From: Chloranthus sessilifolius | Taxonomy: Eukaryota > Streptophyta > Magnoliopsida > Chloranthales > Chloranthaceae | Reading direction: 5' to 3' | Assembly (NCBI GenBank): GCA_021018995.1 | Contig: CM037598.1 | Span: 44,508,685-44,572,684, forward strand | Length of the DNA stretch: 64,000 nucleotides | Shown here: piece by piece, positions 1-10,425 of the stretch | How positions within the stretch are numbered: the stretch's first letter is position 1 | Layout of the letters: each line of letters starts with the position of its first letter | Translations under genes and position numbers: made by a program | The notes under the pieces: generated by a model | The model's database searches: none | The model's input: the letters and a program-made list of their open reading frames with translations, nothing else | What the model was told of the DNA's origin: nothing

Positions 1-72
1 CACAGGGAGCCCTTTTCATATTCATCTCATCCTTTCTCCTCTCACCCTAGCGGTCCTTCCCTAGTCCTAACA

Positions 73-315
73 ATGGCAAATGACAAGCCTAATGCGCTGC
101 CTAACAAGTTTTACCTGGTGTGGTTGGAACCGCCCCCACTTAAAGAGCCGGACCCCCTACAACCCCTCTGGGATGAATACGAGGAGGTTCAGCAGATCCT
201 GGGTAAGGTGGAGGAGGAAAAGCTCCAGCCACAGAAGAAAAAGCAAAAGAATGAACCATCCCCTGCCCCCTCCACTCAACCCCTTCCACCACCTTCTCAC
301 CCCCCCCATCCTTGA
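73..315 (+). pseudogene. Tail of the second (env-like) open region of element G
   Basis: An 80-residue open stretch with a charged middle (EEVQQ, KVEEEK, KKKQKN) and a proline-rich end. It lies just before the polypurine-like motif at 500-514, the place where the second open region ends in sister elements A, B and D. I recognise no domain; assignment rests on position and on the acidic/proline-rich composition shared with the other second-region tails. The true start is left of the window, so the ATG at 73 need not be a real start. Overlapping frames here are shadows. Confidence 0.45.
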
Positions 316-499
316 TCCCTCTCTCCTCCCTTCTTTCTTTTTGTAATTTTCTTTTTAGTCTTAATGAAATTTTTTTGTTCTGATTATTCTGTCCAAGTTC
401 TCTGTTCTTGGTTGTTTTCTTTCTTGCTATTTCCTTTTATTATGCCCTTAATAAATCTACTGCACACACCTTTGAATCAGTGAGGACACTGCTCCTCAT

Positions 500-514
500 A
501 GGTTTGGGGGTTTG
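500..514 (+). promoter_or_regulatory. Internal polypurine-tract-like motif, element G
   Basis: AGGTTTGGGGGTTTG, nearly the same as the true polypurine tract at 2161-2173 but 1.66 kb upstream, just after the second open region. The same arrangement occurs in A, B, D, E and F. It could prime plus-strand synthesis; that role is inferred. Confidence 0.5.
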
Positions 515-1615
515 GCAAGCAGACCCTGCCAATGGAATAGTTAACCTAAGTGCAGTAGAGTCATGTGAGTAATATGGAAATGGATCTATGTTCACTTAAG
601 AATCATGACAAATAAGAAATTAAAAATTTCTGCAAACTTTAGACATTATAAACTTTTAATATTTCACATATCCATGACGAGATCACCAAGGAAACTCACT
701 TGTATCAGCACTTAGTGAATCATTAGAGGAATAAAAAGGTGAGGACATACTTAAAAGTTCAAAGGAAGACCGTAACTAGTGAGAATTGGGCCTACAAATT
801 TTTTTTTCTATTCATTGAGGAGTGACTAAGGCAATTTCTTCTAGTTCTAAGGATTGGCTGAGTCACTGTGCTCACCAGAAGTTAGGCAACTCCAAGTTGA
901 AACAACTGACAGCACTCATGTAACTTAGGAAAGGATCAAGGCCTTCTCTTAGACAGTTTAAGCCTAAATAGACCAACCTTAAGCAACTGCCTTGTCTGTA
1001 CCCCCTTTGAGCTTTAAATCCTGAATTTCTTCAAAATACACCTGAGTACTTGTACCAGAACCTATGAACCTGATTCAGTCTACCCTCACTCTGAGAATTC
1101 AGAAGGTAAAGGAGAAAGAGTTGAAGATGGACTTGCTATGGTCAACATTAGGTGAATGGAGAAGAAGTATCTCAAAATTCTGGCAGTATGGTAACTGAGA
1201 ACATGGTGGCATTTCAGAAAAGCAAAAACAAAAATAAGAAGAAGAAAATTCCATCAAAAAGAAACAAAAATAATAATGAAGAGGAGTATGAGAGGAGTCA
1301 AGAGGAACTTTCTTTTGAAAAATCAAAATCAAGAAGAGAAACTGATCACTTCAAATCTGAAAATCTCAAAGAAGAAGAAAGGAGCTAAAATCAAGAAGGT
1401 GAAGTCATGAATCACCTCTTTCACCTACTGATTTCTCAATTTTGAACCCCTTTTCAACCTTCCATTCTTTTAAAACCCACTCCATAGGCCACATTACAGC
1501 CCAGATAAAAGCCCTTGTGATCCAAAGTTGAGTGAGCTGTCATGTGGAGATAAAGAGTGACCCAATCTATGGTGAGGATCTGTCAATGATGTCAGCACTT
1601 AAGAACTCTGCCTAT

Positions 1616-1660
1616 GCTCATGCTTACAGACCTATTTCAGGGATGTAACTGCTCTTGAGC
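1616..1660 (+). other. Conserved 45-nt stem-loop, element G copy
   Basis: Outer arms GCTCA and TGAGC pair; inner arms TTACAGACCT and AGGGATGTAA pair at 8 of 10 positions around a 5-nt loop (ATTTC). The end lies 514 nt before the 3' LTR. Same length and layout in five other elements of this window. Confidence 0.55.
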
Positions 1661-2160
1661 CTGAGAGAAAATGAACCCCTCAACAAGACCCTTATGAGAG
1701 TATGCCCTAGAAAGTTTTTGGGTCTGATCCTGAATGCATTATGTATGACCTATAACCTAATTTTTTATCTGATGATGAGCTCAATGCTGGCACACACTTG
1801 TGCAATTTCTGTGGTTGTAAACTGATTGGAAATGCTATGCATTCATGGGAAGTTTATGTTGTTTAAATTTTTGTGCAACCAATGGATTAAATTTCTTTTA
1901 TGATTACTGATTCAAGAGTAAACTAAGTCTGCTCCTTGACTGCTCATTTGATGATATTGCAGTTTTGTTAACTGTTTCATTGAGAAGTTTGTGGTTGTCT
2001 TCACTAAAAACCCTCAGGAGACTTCACTCCTCCACTAGGGATCACCTAGGGGTTTAAAAGGCTTGGTACATATGCTAAATGTATCCACGCTCCCTACAAA
2101 AGTGGCATGTAATTTTTGTAGTAGATTTAATATAGCTTTGCTAAGGGACTAGCAAAGATT

Positions 2161-2173
2161 AGGTTTGGGGGTG
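2161..2173 (+). promoter_or_regulatory. Polypurine tract of element G
   Basis: AGGTTTGGGGGTG directly abuts the LTR start TGTTAAG, as expected for the plus-strand primer of an LTR retrotransposon. Confidence 0.8.
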
Positions 2174-2359
2174 TGTTAAGTCCTGAAAGGTACCACTTTT
2201 CACCCCTTAACTTAACCTTTGATTAGACCCTTAGCCATCTAATAAGTTCTTGTTAAGTGTTTTATGTAGGTAATAATCAGCAGTGAAATAAGGCCAGGAA
2301 TCATGCTAAGGAGCCTGTTTTAGCACCAGAAGGCCCTCAGAAGGATGGACTCTGAATCC

Positions 2360-3110
2360 AGACCTGAAATGAGCCTCGCGCAGCTGACCCAAGCTTTAGA
2401 GGATTCGGGAGAAATATGCCTCGCGCAATCCAACTGAGCTTCCCAAGACTTACTAACTTCGACAACCGAAAGGATCAAGAGCTTGTAAGCACAACTCGTA
2501 GCTCTCGCAAAGCTCAAGAGTAGAACACATCGCGCAGTCTCACACAGTTCAAAGCAGACCTCTCTCAACCTTGCATAGTTCGCTCAGAACGGCTGAGGAG
2601 AGAGAGCTTCAGAAGACTCTTCGCGCAGCTGTCGCGCAATAGCCGCGGGATGCAAATTCAAGAAGAAAGCATCCTCGTGAAGATCAATTAAGATATGGAA
2701 CCTCACGCAGTTCAGAACTCATTAAAGCCTCATGAGGAAACTAGCGAAGTCCATTGAAGAGAAGTGCTCAAGCAGTTCTCGCACTATTCAGATCCATCCT
2801 CGCGAATATCAACCCAGCGAATGCGCAGCTACCTCGCGACTGCTTGAACTCCAACCCTGCGACATCTGAGGCTTTGCTGTCTACTCAACCTCGCGAAGCC
2901 CAATCCAGCGAGAGCGCAATTCTCTACCGCACGACTGCCTGAAGAGCAAACCAAGGCAACCTCGTGACCGTTAAAGCTTCAATGTCAAACCATCCTCGTG
3001 AAGAGCAAGAGCTACTATGCGACAAGTCTAGGAAACAATAGCTACCTAGCGAAGCTCTGAACTTCAACTTCCATCGCTTTAGTAGAGGACTTTCAGGGAA
3101 TTTCCAGCGA
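2360..3110 (+). repeat. TCGCG motif array in U3 of element G
   Basis: Many dispersed copies of words such as CCTCGCGAAG, CTCGCGCAG and CCTCGTGAAG in otherwise AT-rich DNA. Spacing is irregular, so this is not a simple tandem repeat. Related words fill the U3 of D and the D spacer before its second open region. Confidence 0.65.
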
Positions 3111-3144
3111 TTAGGGCACGCACTCCCACTCCTTAATCTCTATG

Positions 3145-3245
3145 CACGTGCCCCGAGGCATCCAAGGATCACTATTAGGCCACGTGGCATCGTTAAAATT
3201 AGGGTTTCCTAACCCTACAGCGCCCCCACACCACTGCTATATAAA
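3145..3245 (+). promoter_or_regulatory. Core promoter of the G LTR: two G-boxes, telo-box, TATA
   Basis: CACGTG at 3145-3150 and CACGTGGC (ABRE-like G-box) at 3181-3188, a telo-box TTAGGGTTT at 3199-3207 with AACCCTA at 3211-3217, and TATATAAA at 3238-3245. G-boxes and telo-boxes are established plant promoter elements; their use here is inferred from order and spacing. Confidence 0.6.
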
Positions 3246-4738
3246 CCCAAACTTAGCTTAGGTTTAGATATCTTGAAACATATCTTGGAATAGAGATCTT
3301 GGAACAAATCTGGGAACACCTCTCATCTCTTGGAGATTTGATTTGAGATCGTTTTTCTTTTCTTTTGTAGTTGTAAGTAGTTTTCTTTTTCTCTTTCCTT
3401 CTCTCCATAGTCCAACACTTGCTGGCTATGTCTTTGTATGTATTTTGAACTAGTATAATGGAAGTTTTGTAATAGGATTTTTACTTTGTGGGATTTGTGT
3501 TTGAATGTGATCTGCTCTATCCAAGGCTGCTGCCTTGTGATCCGCCATTGCTTTGACTATGATTTAAAGCAATGGAGGACTGTTTCTAAGGGCCACTCAG
3601 ATCCAAGTGACCTGTGTGTCTGGGCTATCATGGTCCTATACAGCCTTAGCCCCACCACAGGACCCACTAGATCTGAAATCCCCATGGGAGCTCGAGGTGG
3701 TAGCCTTGTGACCATGGTGGTGGCAGCGATATTCTTATTTTGTCTTGGGCTCCGTGAGGAGGATGGCATTAGGGATAGTCTGTGACCATTCAAGTGGACA
3801 GGTTATAGCCTTAGGTTGATTCTAATCCACCAATCCAAGATGGATCCTTCCTCTCCGCACCTAAGCTTGTATTAGCCTGGTGGGAGATTGTACAGAGGCA
3901 GACTCCCCTATATTTATATAGATCCGCTATCAGATGTTAGATCTGATTTGGTTATAGAGATTGTAGGCTTGTGACTATACCATTGTAACCTCACTCAAGC
4001 AATGGACAACAAGATCAAAGGTTGTACTCAATCTCTTGCTAGATCTATGTGTCTAGGCTATCATGGTCCTATACAGCCTTAGACCCACACATAGAGCTTT
4101 AGAGGTTGAGGTTCCCTATGGATTCTCGAGGTAGTAGCCTGGATGAAGTAGTGCCTATAATGATTAACTTGTTTTGACCCATCCCTGGATTGTTGTTCCC
4201 CTATGGGATAGTCTGTGACCATTTGAGTGGACAGGTTATAACCTTCAGGGATTGAATCATAGCAGAGAGATGGGTTGGATTCTTTCTCCTCAGTGATGAT
4301 AACGTAGCCATTGGACAAGATTTCTATAACATTAGATCTAAATTTGAGTTACAAAACTCCTCTGATCTAGGCTCAATAACATACTTCTCACCCTTTTATA
4401 TTTATTTTCTACACTCCATCCATCCTCTCAACCCTTTCTCTAGTTTAGACATTAAGCTACCTTAGGATCTGTAAACTAAGTGACCTTAAACTCCCTTCCC
4501 TTAAGGGCTGCCAGATCTGTAGTCAGATCTGGAGGGACTACTAGAGATGGCTCCCTTGGAGCTATAGATCATCTTTCCCTGTGGGACAAACTCTTACTTA
4601 TCAAAACTTGCCACAATGGACCCTGTATCTTGCAGGTCTAAGACTTCTCAGTTGTGCTGATTTCATCCCCTGTTTTATTTTGATTTTAAATTTCTTTTAC
4701 CACAAACAAATAAAGAAAGCACAGCTGGGGAGGCAACA

Positions 4739-6224
4739 GTGATCCAGATCCGATTTGGGGGAATTGGATGTAAAATTAATAAGAATAGAGAAATAATAGT
4801 TGACTTAAGCTTAGTAATAGATTGCAGAATGAGAACTAGTGTAGCACAGTCGAGAAAGTGTCAAATCTTCATCTGGCTACCAGCTCAGATGTAAGAGAAA
4901 ATAATCCAACTCAAGGATTAGGATCGAGTTGAACTTATGGCTATGATCTATCCACTGTCATGGACACAGATCATCCAATAGTCTTCAATCCAAATTCTTG
5001 ATTCAGAACATGAGCACAACTACAAATGCTGTAAGAAATTAGATTACAAACGCAGATTCTCACAGGGATAACGAATTAAGGGAAATTGCTTTAAAAATAG
5101 TAAATTTAAAGGAGTCTAATGAGTAAGGAGATCACAAGGAACCCTCAACATGAATCTGATTGAGAACGTACTGTTGAAAGCAACCTTTTTAGATCCACCA
5201 TTACAATTACAGAGCACAGCTTAAACAGTTCTCGGATTTGTAGTCTTGAATAAAATTGTCACTTGAATTACATAAGTATCTCACAGTTCTCAGTTAGAAA
5301 CAAAAGCTAGGCTATTACAGAGGTTTCAGACAAGCTATCTGAATTGGAAATGGGGCAGCAGAAATGAAACTCAAACTCTGGATACCCAAATTGGGCAAAT
5401 AGTTCGTCTATTTATAGTTTTTCCCCAAGTCCATTTCAGATGTGCATTAACCAATCAGAATTGGTTAGATCCATATCAGCCAATAGGAGTTGAGCACAAG
5501 GATCTAGATATGTTATGGCCAATCAAAACTGCTTGATCTGGTTCAACTAATCAGGAGACAGAGGCGTCAATTCTTTTATGTAATTCGAAAATCTGTTTGA
5601 GCTCCTAGAAGTTCCTGCCAAGTAATTTCATCTTTGGGTGCTCACATGGGTTGGAATATGCCTCTGGCTCGTGCTCGAAATATTCGAGAATGCCCCTGGG
5701 TTTTTAAATGCATTGGGGCGCGGCAGAGATTACTAAAATGCCCTTGTAGATGCTGGGAATCTTCCGAATATGATTTCGCACAGATTGGGGACCTTTTCGA
5801 AAAGAACTGTAACTTCTGGAGATCCATTCGCACAGGTTGGGGACCTTTTCGAAAAGAACTGTAACTTCTGGAGATCTATTCGAACAGATTGGGGACCTTT
5901 TCGCAAAGATCAGGAATCCTTTCGAATAGCATTCTGTAGTGCATTCTTCTTTTTGAATAGCTCAAAACCTCTTTCCAGGTTGAAACCATGCCTTTGTCCT
6001 CTTTAGTTTAGGCATTTTGACAGCCAGTGAGGTTGTCCTTTCTCCTTCTTCCTCCAGATCAAGATGGGTCATCATCTTTTTGGCACTTTTAAGCTACTTT
6101 CAAGGTTAAGCCTGCCTTTATTGTTAGCTGTAAAACAAACACTTAAAACACTTATTTAGTTCTCTCAAGGGTCTATCAAGGCCTAGATCAAGGGGTGGAA
6201 AATGGTATTTTCCAGTTCTCAACA
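4739..6224 (-). repeat. 3' LTR of element E (part right of G)
   Basis: Matches the 5' LTR copy from 9810 onward; about 319 bp of the LTR is displaced to the left of G, outside the window. Contains CCAAT boxes near 5451-5520, TATA (reverse TATTTATA at 5409-5416), a 52-bp tandem repeat and TTCG-type motifs, and ends CTCAACA at 6224. Confidence 0.85.
5779..5935 (-). repeat. 52-bp tandem repeat in U3 of E (3' LTR)
   Basis: Three copies, starting at 5779, 5831 and 5883, each containing CAGATTGGGGACC and TTTTCGAAAAG. The other LTR of E has about one and a half copies more (22471-22690), which accounts for the 73-bp length difference between the two LTRs. Confidence 0.8.
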
Positions 6225-6724
6225 CACCGCCAAACCTAAGCTTTGCTAGTCCCTGAGCAAAGACAAAATTAAAAACAAAGTAAAAAGCTACTTTTGTAGG
6301 GAGCACAATTGCATTTAGCATATGCAACAAGGCTTTGAAACCCCTAGGTGACCCCTAGTGGAGGAGTGAAGTCTTCTGAGGGTTTTCAGTGAAGGTACCC
6401 ACAAACTTGTCTAATAAATCAGTTAAGATCAATGCAGTTCTGTTAAAATAGACTTTCATCCAATCAGATTATTCACACCTGTATCAGTCAAGCTATAAGA
6501 GGATCCTCAAGAAATCATCAGTTCAAAACTAAAATTCAGCTGTAATTCCTTTTACCATTCACTCAGTTTATGTCAAAAAGTTTTTACAAGAAAAATTAAT
6601 GAAAAGCTTGCCTTCTATTTGAGAATCTTGCTATGATGTTACCGCAAATAAGTTGATTTCAAACCCAACTCTCACCTGGGTTTTCACTCAACATGCAGGT
6701 AGGAGGGTTGTACAATTTCACACA

Positions 6725-6769
6725 ACTCAATAGCAGTTACAGCCCTCAAATAGGACTGTAAGCAGGAGC
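6725..6769 (-). other. Conserved 45-nt stem-loop, element E copy
   Basis: Best-paired copy. In element sense the inner arms TTACAGTCCT and AGGGCTGTAA pair at all ten positions (one G-U) around loop ATTTG; the outer arms GCTC and GAGT pair with one wobble. It lies 501 nt from the 3' LTR. Its retention in an element without genes argues for a cis role. Confidence 0.65.
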
Positions 6770-7795
6770 ATAGGCATTGCTTTTTAGTTTTGAATTCACT
6801 GCTCTTTTCACCATAGATTACACAAATCCTTATCTCCATGTGACAGCTCAATCCATCTTTGATCAGTAAGGACTTTAACTTAGATTGTAATGTGTCTTAT
6901 GGGTGAAATTTATCAAGAATAAAGGGGTGGAATGGAGATCAAAAATGAGAAGTCCGTCAAGGTGCAGAGGTGATAGACACACCTTCTTTAATTCAGCATA
7001 ATTTCATCTTTTTCTTTGAATTTTCAGAGCCAAAGTGGCTATCTTTTTCTCATTCTTTTTCAAATTTCCAATGAAATGACTTTTCCTTTTTTTTTTTTTT
7101 ATATATATTTTCAAATCAACATTAACTGGAATGCCACATTTCTTCCGCTGACACATTATTGCCTTCAATTATTTTTCTTTTTACCAAACTGTTACCCAAC
7201 TCTCCTTTCTTCAGCTTTCTTTCCTTTACCTTCTGAATTCTCAGAGTGAGGGTTAGGCTAAATGAGATTGATGAGGTTTCAAAGAAATCTTGGATTTATA
7301 AAGCTCAAATGGTGTGTATCAAGGGCAGTTTCAAAAGGTGGGGCATTTTGAAGTTCAAACATTCCAAAAGGAGGCCTTACATCATGTCTTTAATATCATG
7401 ATTGTTGTCAAGCTATTTTAATTTGGATATGTGTAACTTCTAGTGATAACAAGCAGGTTCAAACAGTCCCTAGAGCAGAAAAAAATTGCCAATTCATACC
7501 TCCAAAGAATACATTTCAGCAGGCCCAAATCTCATTGGGTGTGGTTTTCTATCAAATTCCTGAAGTATATCATCACTGTTTTCTCTCTTTTTAGGTTTAC
7601 TAAAACATCAATTTTCTTTTAGAAATTTTCTGACATTTACTTCATGAAAGAATTAGAATTACATTAGAAATCAATTTTAAAAAGTTTTAACTTCCTCATT
7701 TTTTAAAAAACAGGTGTGAAATTACTTCATTTTCAAAAATTCTGCTGGTCATAAGCTGCACCAAGCATTAACTTATTTTATTGGCATACCTGCCA

Positions 7796-7808
7796 TACCC
7801 CCAAACCT
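7796..7808 (-). promoter_or_regulatory. Internal polypurine-tract-like motif, element E
   Basis: Reverse of AGGTTTGGGGGTA, about 1.56 kb upstream of the 3' polypurine tract in element sense. Confidence 0.5.
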
Positions 7809-9465
7809 AAGATGAACATTATCCTCAATGTTCTAGACAGTGAGAAACTAGAGGCAGCAGGGTAAAAGAAGAAAGAAAAACTAAGCAGAAAAAAAAAATA
7901 AAAATTTCAGCTATGTGCAGTAGAAAATAAAGAAAATAACACTGAATATATGAGCAGGAAAAGGGAAAAAAAATGCTATATAAATATAGGAAATTACTGA
8001 TAAAACAGAAAAATAACAAAACTAAGCTAGAACTGCTACACAATAAAATCTAAAAACTGAATATATGATCAGAAAAATAAAAGAACTGCAAAGCAAATGG
8101 AAGGAAACTAATGCTAATAATAGAGAAACAGTAAAAACCAGGTAAGGGATTGAATACAAAGTTTATAAAAAAAAAAAAAAAAAAAAGAGTGCTGATACAA
8201 AAATAGAATTGTGAATGCAAAATAGGAAAACAAAGTTAGAAACTAACTATAATCACAGAAAAATGAAGAAAATCAGTAAAACTAGGACACATTAACCTAA
8301 GAAAGAAAAAAAAAAAAAAAAAAAAAAAAATCAGCGATCTAAAAACGGAATTTGAAACTAAAATTCCTAAAACAGAAAATCTAATGCCAAATGATACATC
8401 CTAAACCCAAAGAAAAACCCCAAAAGCCTGAGATACTTATGAATCTAAGTGATTATAAAAATGATTAGCAGGAATAACATACAGTGAAAAGCAAGATTCA
8501 TAAGACTGACCCCTTTGTTGATGAAGTGTATGAATAAAAAAGAATAATGAAGCATGGGAGCACATATTAAAAACAGGGTTCATACACAGCTGAGACCCAT
8601 TTATGATGAAGAAATCTCGAAGGAAAATAAAATCAGTGGGTCCATTGAATATTCAAAACAGCCTATGATTCACTACTCATTATCCTACATGATTCCTAAA
8701 AATAAAAAAAAATGATCTCATCAGGTCCAGATGGGAAAAGTGGATGCAAACAAAGAAAAACAGCCCATCTGGAAGATATATATATATATATATTTTTTTG
8801 TTTTTACAATTTTCTATTTTTTTTTTATATTTGTTTTGGATCAGCCTGGGCTCTACAAGAGCCCTTATTTACTACTGCTGAAAAATAATAAGAACCAACT
8901 CAGAGATTTTCTATTTGTGTTTCCATTTTCTTTTATTTTTGTATTTGGTTTTGTAAAAAAAAATTAGCATGCCTAAAAGACAGCAGAAATTATAATCAAA
9001 ACAAATATTAAACCCAACAGAACTGCTGGTTCTCAAGAATTTAAAAATAGCATATGAATGCAAAGGAGAAGGGGATTCAAACTCAAGCAGATCTGCTCCA
9101 GCATTAGTCCAGATGCTCCTTGTTGGACGGCTACTCCAGATCTGTAAAAATCCAAAAACTACAGCAGTACCTTATTCAAGTATATTGACAAAAATAAAAA
9201 GAAAAACTCAGGCAACTGCCCAAATTTGACAAAAAGACAAAAGAGTGGCAGCAACATTTATTCAAATAACTAGAAGGCAAAGAATAAAAACTCAGAAAAA
9301 AAATAAAAATAAAAATAAAAAATTTCAAAGAAAACAAAGTTTTCTATACAAACCGAGATATTTAATAAAGCACTTGGAAAACAAAGTGCAGGTTTAAAGC
9401 AAAAATTAAAATGAAAATCAGATCTACAAAATTGAAAAACTTAGGTCTACCAATTTTAAAATCTA

Positions 9466-9483
9466 TTCCCCGGCAACGGTGCC
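9466..9483 (-). promoter_or_regulatory. Primer binding site of element E (tRNA-Asp)
   Basis: On the plus strand CCCCGGCAACGGTGCCA, which differs by one base from the 3' end of plant tRNA-Asp (CCCCGGCAACGGCGCCA). It lies 7 bp from the LTR end, as in other Athila elements. Confidence 0.8.
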
Positions 9484-9490
9484 AAAAACT

Positions 9491-10425
9491 TGTTGCTATT
9501 CTAAGTGTGCATGATTTATTTGTATTTTGAAAACAGATTTGCAAATGATACTGAATCTAGAAAATTAAAGAGAATAAGGAACATCAGCACAGAGAGAAAG
9601 TAATTAGCCTGCAAGATCAGGGCCAATTGTAGCAAGTTTTAAATGTAAGTGACTAAAAGATCGTCCACAAGGAATTGATTTAAAATGAATGGTAAACCTC
9701 CAGATCTGAGCTACCAAATCTGGCCTCTAATCTTATCTACAAAGCAAATACGATGAGAGGTTGAATTTGTCACATTAACTAAATTATCTAAAAGTAGAAT
9801 TTAAACTAAGTGATCCAGATCCGAGTTGGGGGAATTGGATGTAAAATTAATAAGAATGGAGAAATAATAGTTGACTTAAGCTTAGTAATTGATTGCAGAA
9901 TGAGAACTAGTGTAGCACAATCGAGAAAGTATCAAATCTTCATCTGGCTACCAGCTCAGATGTAAGAGAAAATAATCCAACTCAAGGATTAGGATCGAGT
10001 TGAACTTATGGCTATGATCTGTCCACTGTCATGGACACAGATCATCCAATAGTCTTCAATCCGGATTCTTGATTCAGAACATGAGCACCACTACAAATAC
10101 TGTATGAAATTAGGTTACAAACGCAGATTCTCACAGGGATAATGAATTAAAGGAAATTGCTTTAAAAACAGTAAATCTAAAGGAGTCTAATGAGTAAGGA
10201 GATTACAAGGAACCCTCAACATGAATCCTATTGAGAACGTACTATTGAAAGCAGCCTTTTCAAATCCACCATTACAATTACAGAGCACAACTTAAACAGC
10301 TCTCGGATTTGTAGTCTTGAATACAATTGTCACTTGAATTACATAAGTATCTCACAGTCCTCAGTTACAAACAAAAGCTAGGCTATTACAGAGGTTTCAG
10401 ACAAGCTATCTGAATTAGAAATGGG
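9491..10425 (-). repeat. 5' LTR of element E, part left of F
   Basis: Begins TGTTGCTATT next to the primer site and runs to ATGGG (10421-10425), the target duplication of F. The LTR resumes at 22046. Confidence 0.85.

Larger units (their letters stand above)
316..2160 (+). other. 3' non-coding region of element G
   Basis: No convincing coding sequence. It matches, block by block, the equivalent region of A, B, D, E and F: an AATTCAGAAGGTAAAGG block near 1096, a lysine-rich purine stretch, a GAGCTGTCATGTGGAGATAA block near 1535, a 45-nt stem-loop at 1616-1660, and a CTAGGGATCACCTAGGGG block near 2035 about 130 bp before the LTR. Conservation between subfamilies without an open frame suggests cis-acting RNA or DNA signals. 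Confidence 0.7.
1..4738 (+). mobile_element. Element G: 3' part of an Athila-type Ty3/gypsy LTR retrotransposon
   Basis: The window opens inside this element. What is visible is the tail of a second open region, about 1.8 kb of non-coding DNA, a polypurine tract and a complete 3' LTR. The LTR begins TGTTAAG and ends CAACA. The next bases, GTGAT, are the right-hand target duplication; the left copy lies outside the window. Sequence after 4738 matches the interior of the LTR of element E (copy near 9810), so G inserted into E and is one of the younger layers. Its 2.57 kb LTR carries a TCGCG-type motif array like that of D, so G and D look like one subfamily. The element is incomplete here and its state upstream is unknown. 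Confidence 0.85.
2174..4738 (+). repeat. 3' LTR of element G
   Basis: 2,565 bp, starting TGTTAAG after the polypurine tract and ending CAACA. U3 carries a GC-rich array of TCGCG words (2360-3110), then two G-boxes, a telo-box and a TATA box (3238). R and U5 follow, including the phrase about clearing 'TTGCCACAATGGACCCTG' that corresponds to the LTR-internal block shared with A, B and E. It is longer than the LTRs of A, B, E and F (1.8-1.9 kb). The partner 5' LTR lies outside the window, so age by LTR comparison is not possible. Confidence 0.85.
6225..9465 (-). other. Internal region of element E: non-coding, no gag-pol
   Basis: 6225-6238 is the polypurine tract. 6225-7800 matches the 3' non-coding region of A and B in reverse, including the block at 6305-6412 and the 45-nt stem-loop. 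7809-8464 matches 13885-14468 of F, the sequence that lies where A and B have their second open region. 8465-9465 is AT-rich and I find no match elsewhere in the window. Poly-A runs near 8167 and 8310 and a TA run at 8779-8793 are simple repeats. Open stretches of 60-80 codons here are low-complexity chance frames. Confidence 0.7.

Noticed and set aside
1-72. A separate gene start at the left edge
   Set aside because: The sequence is the interior of element G; the edge of the window hides its upstream part, so no start can be judged.
1152-1388. Lysine-rich frame in the 3' non-coding region of G (and 38019-38216 in A)
   Set aside because: It follows purine-rich and poly-A sequence; the frames do not correspond between elements.
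8160-8330. Poly-A runs as SINE or processed-pseudogene tails (also 38077-38103)
   Set aside because: No retroposed body or flanking target duplication next to them; they are simple repeats inside retrotransposon non-coding DNA.
9466-9483. tRNA gene fragment
   Set aside because: Matches only the 3' acceptor end of tRNA-Asp and sits beside an LTR; it is a primer site. No tRNA body is present at any of the sites.
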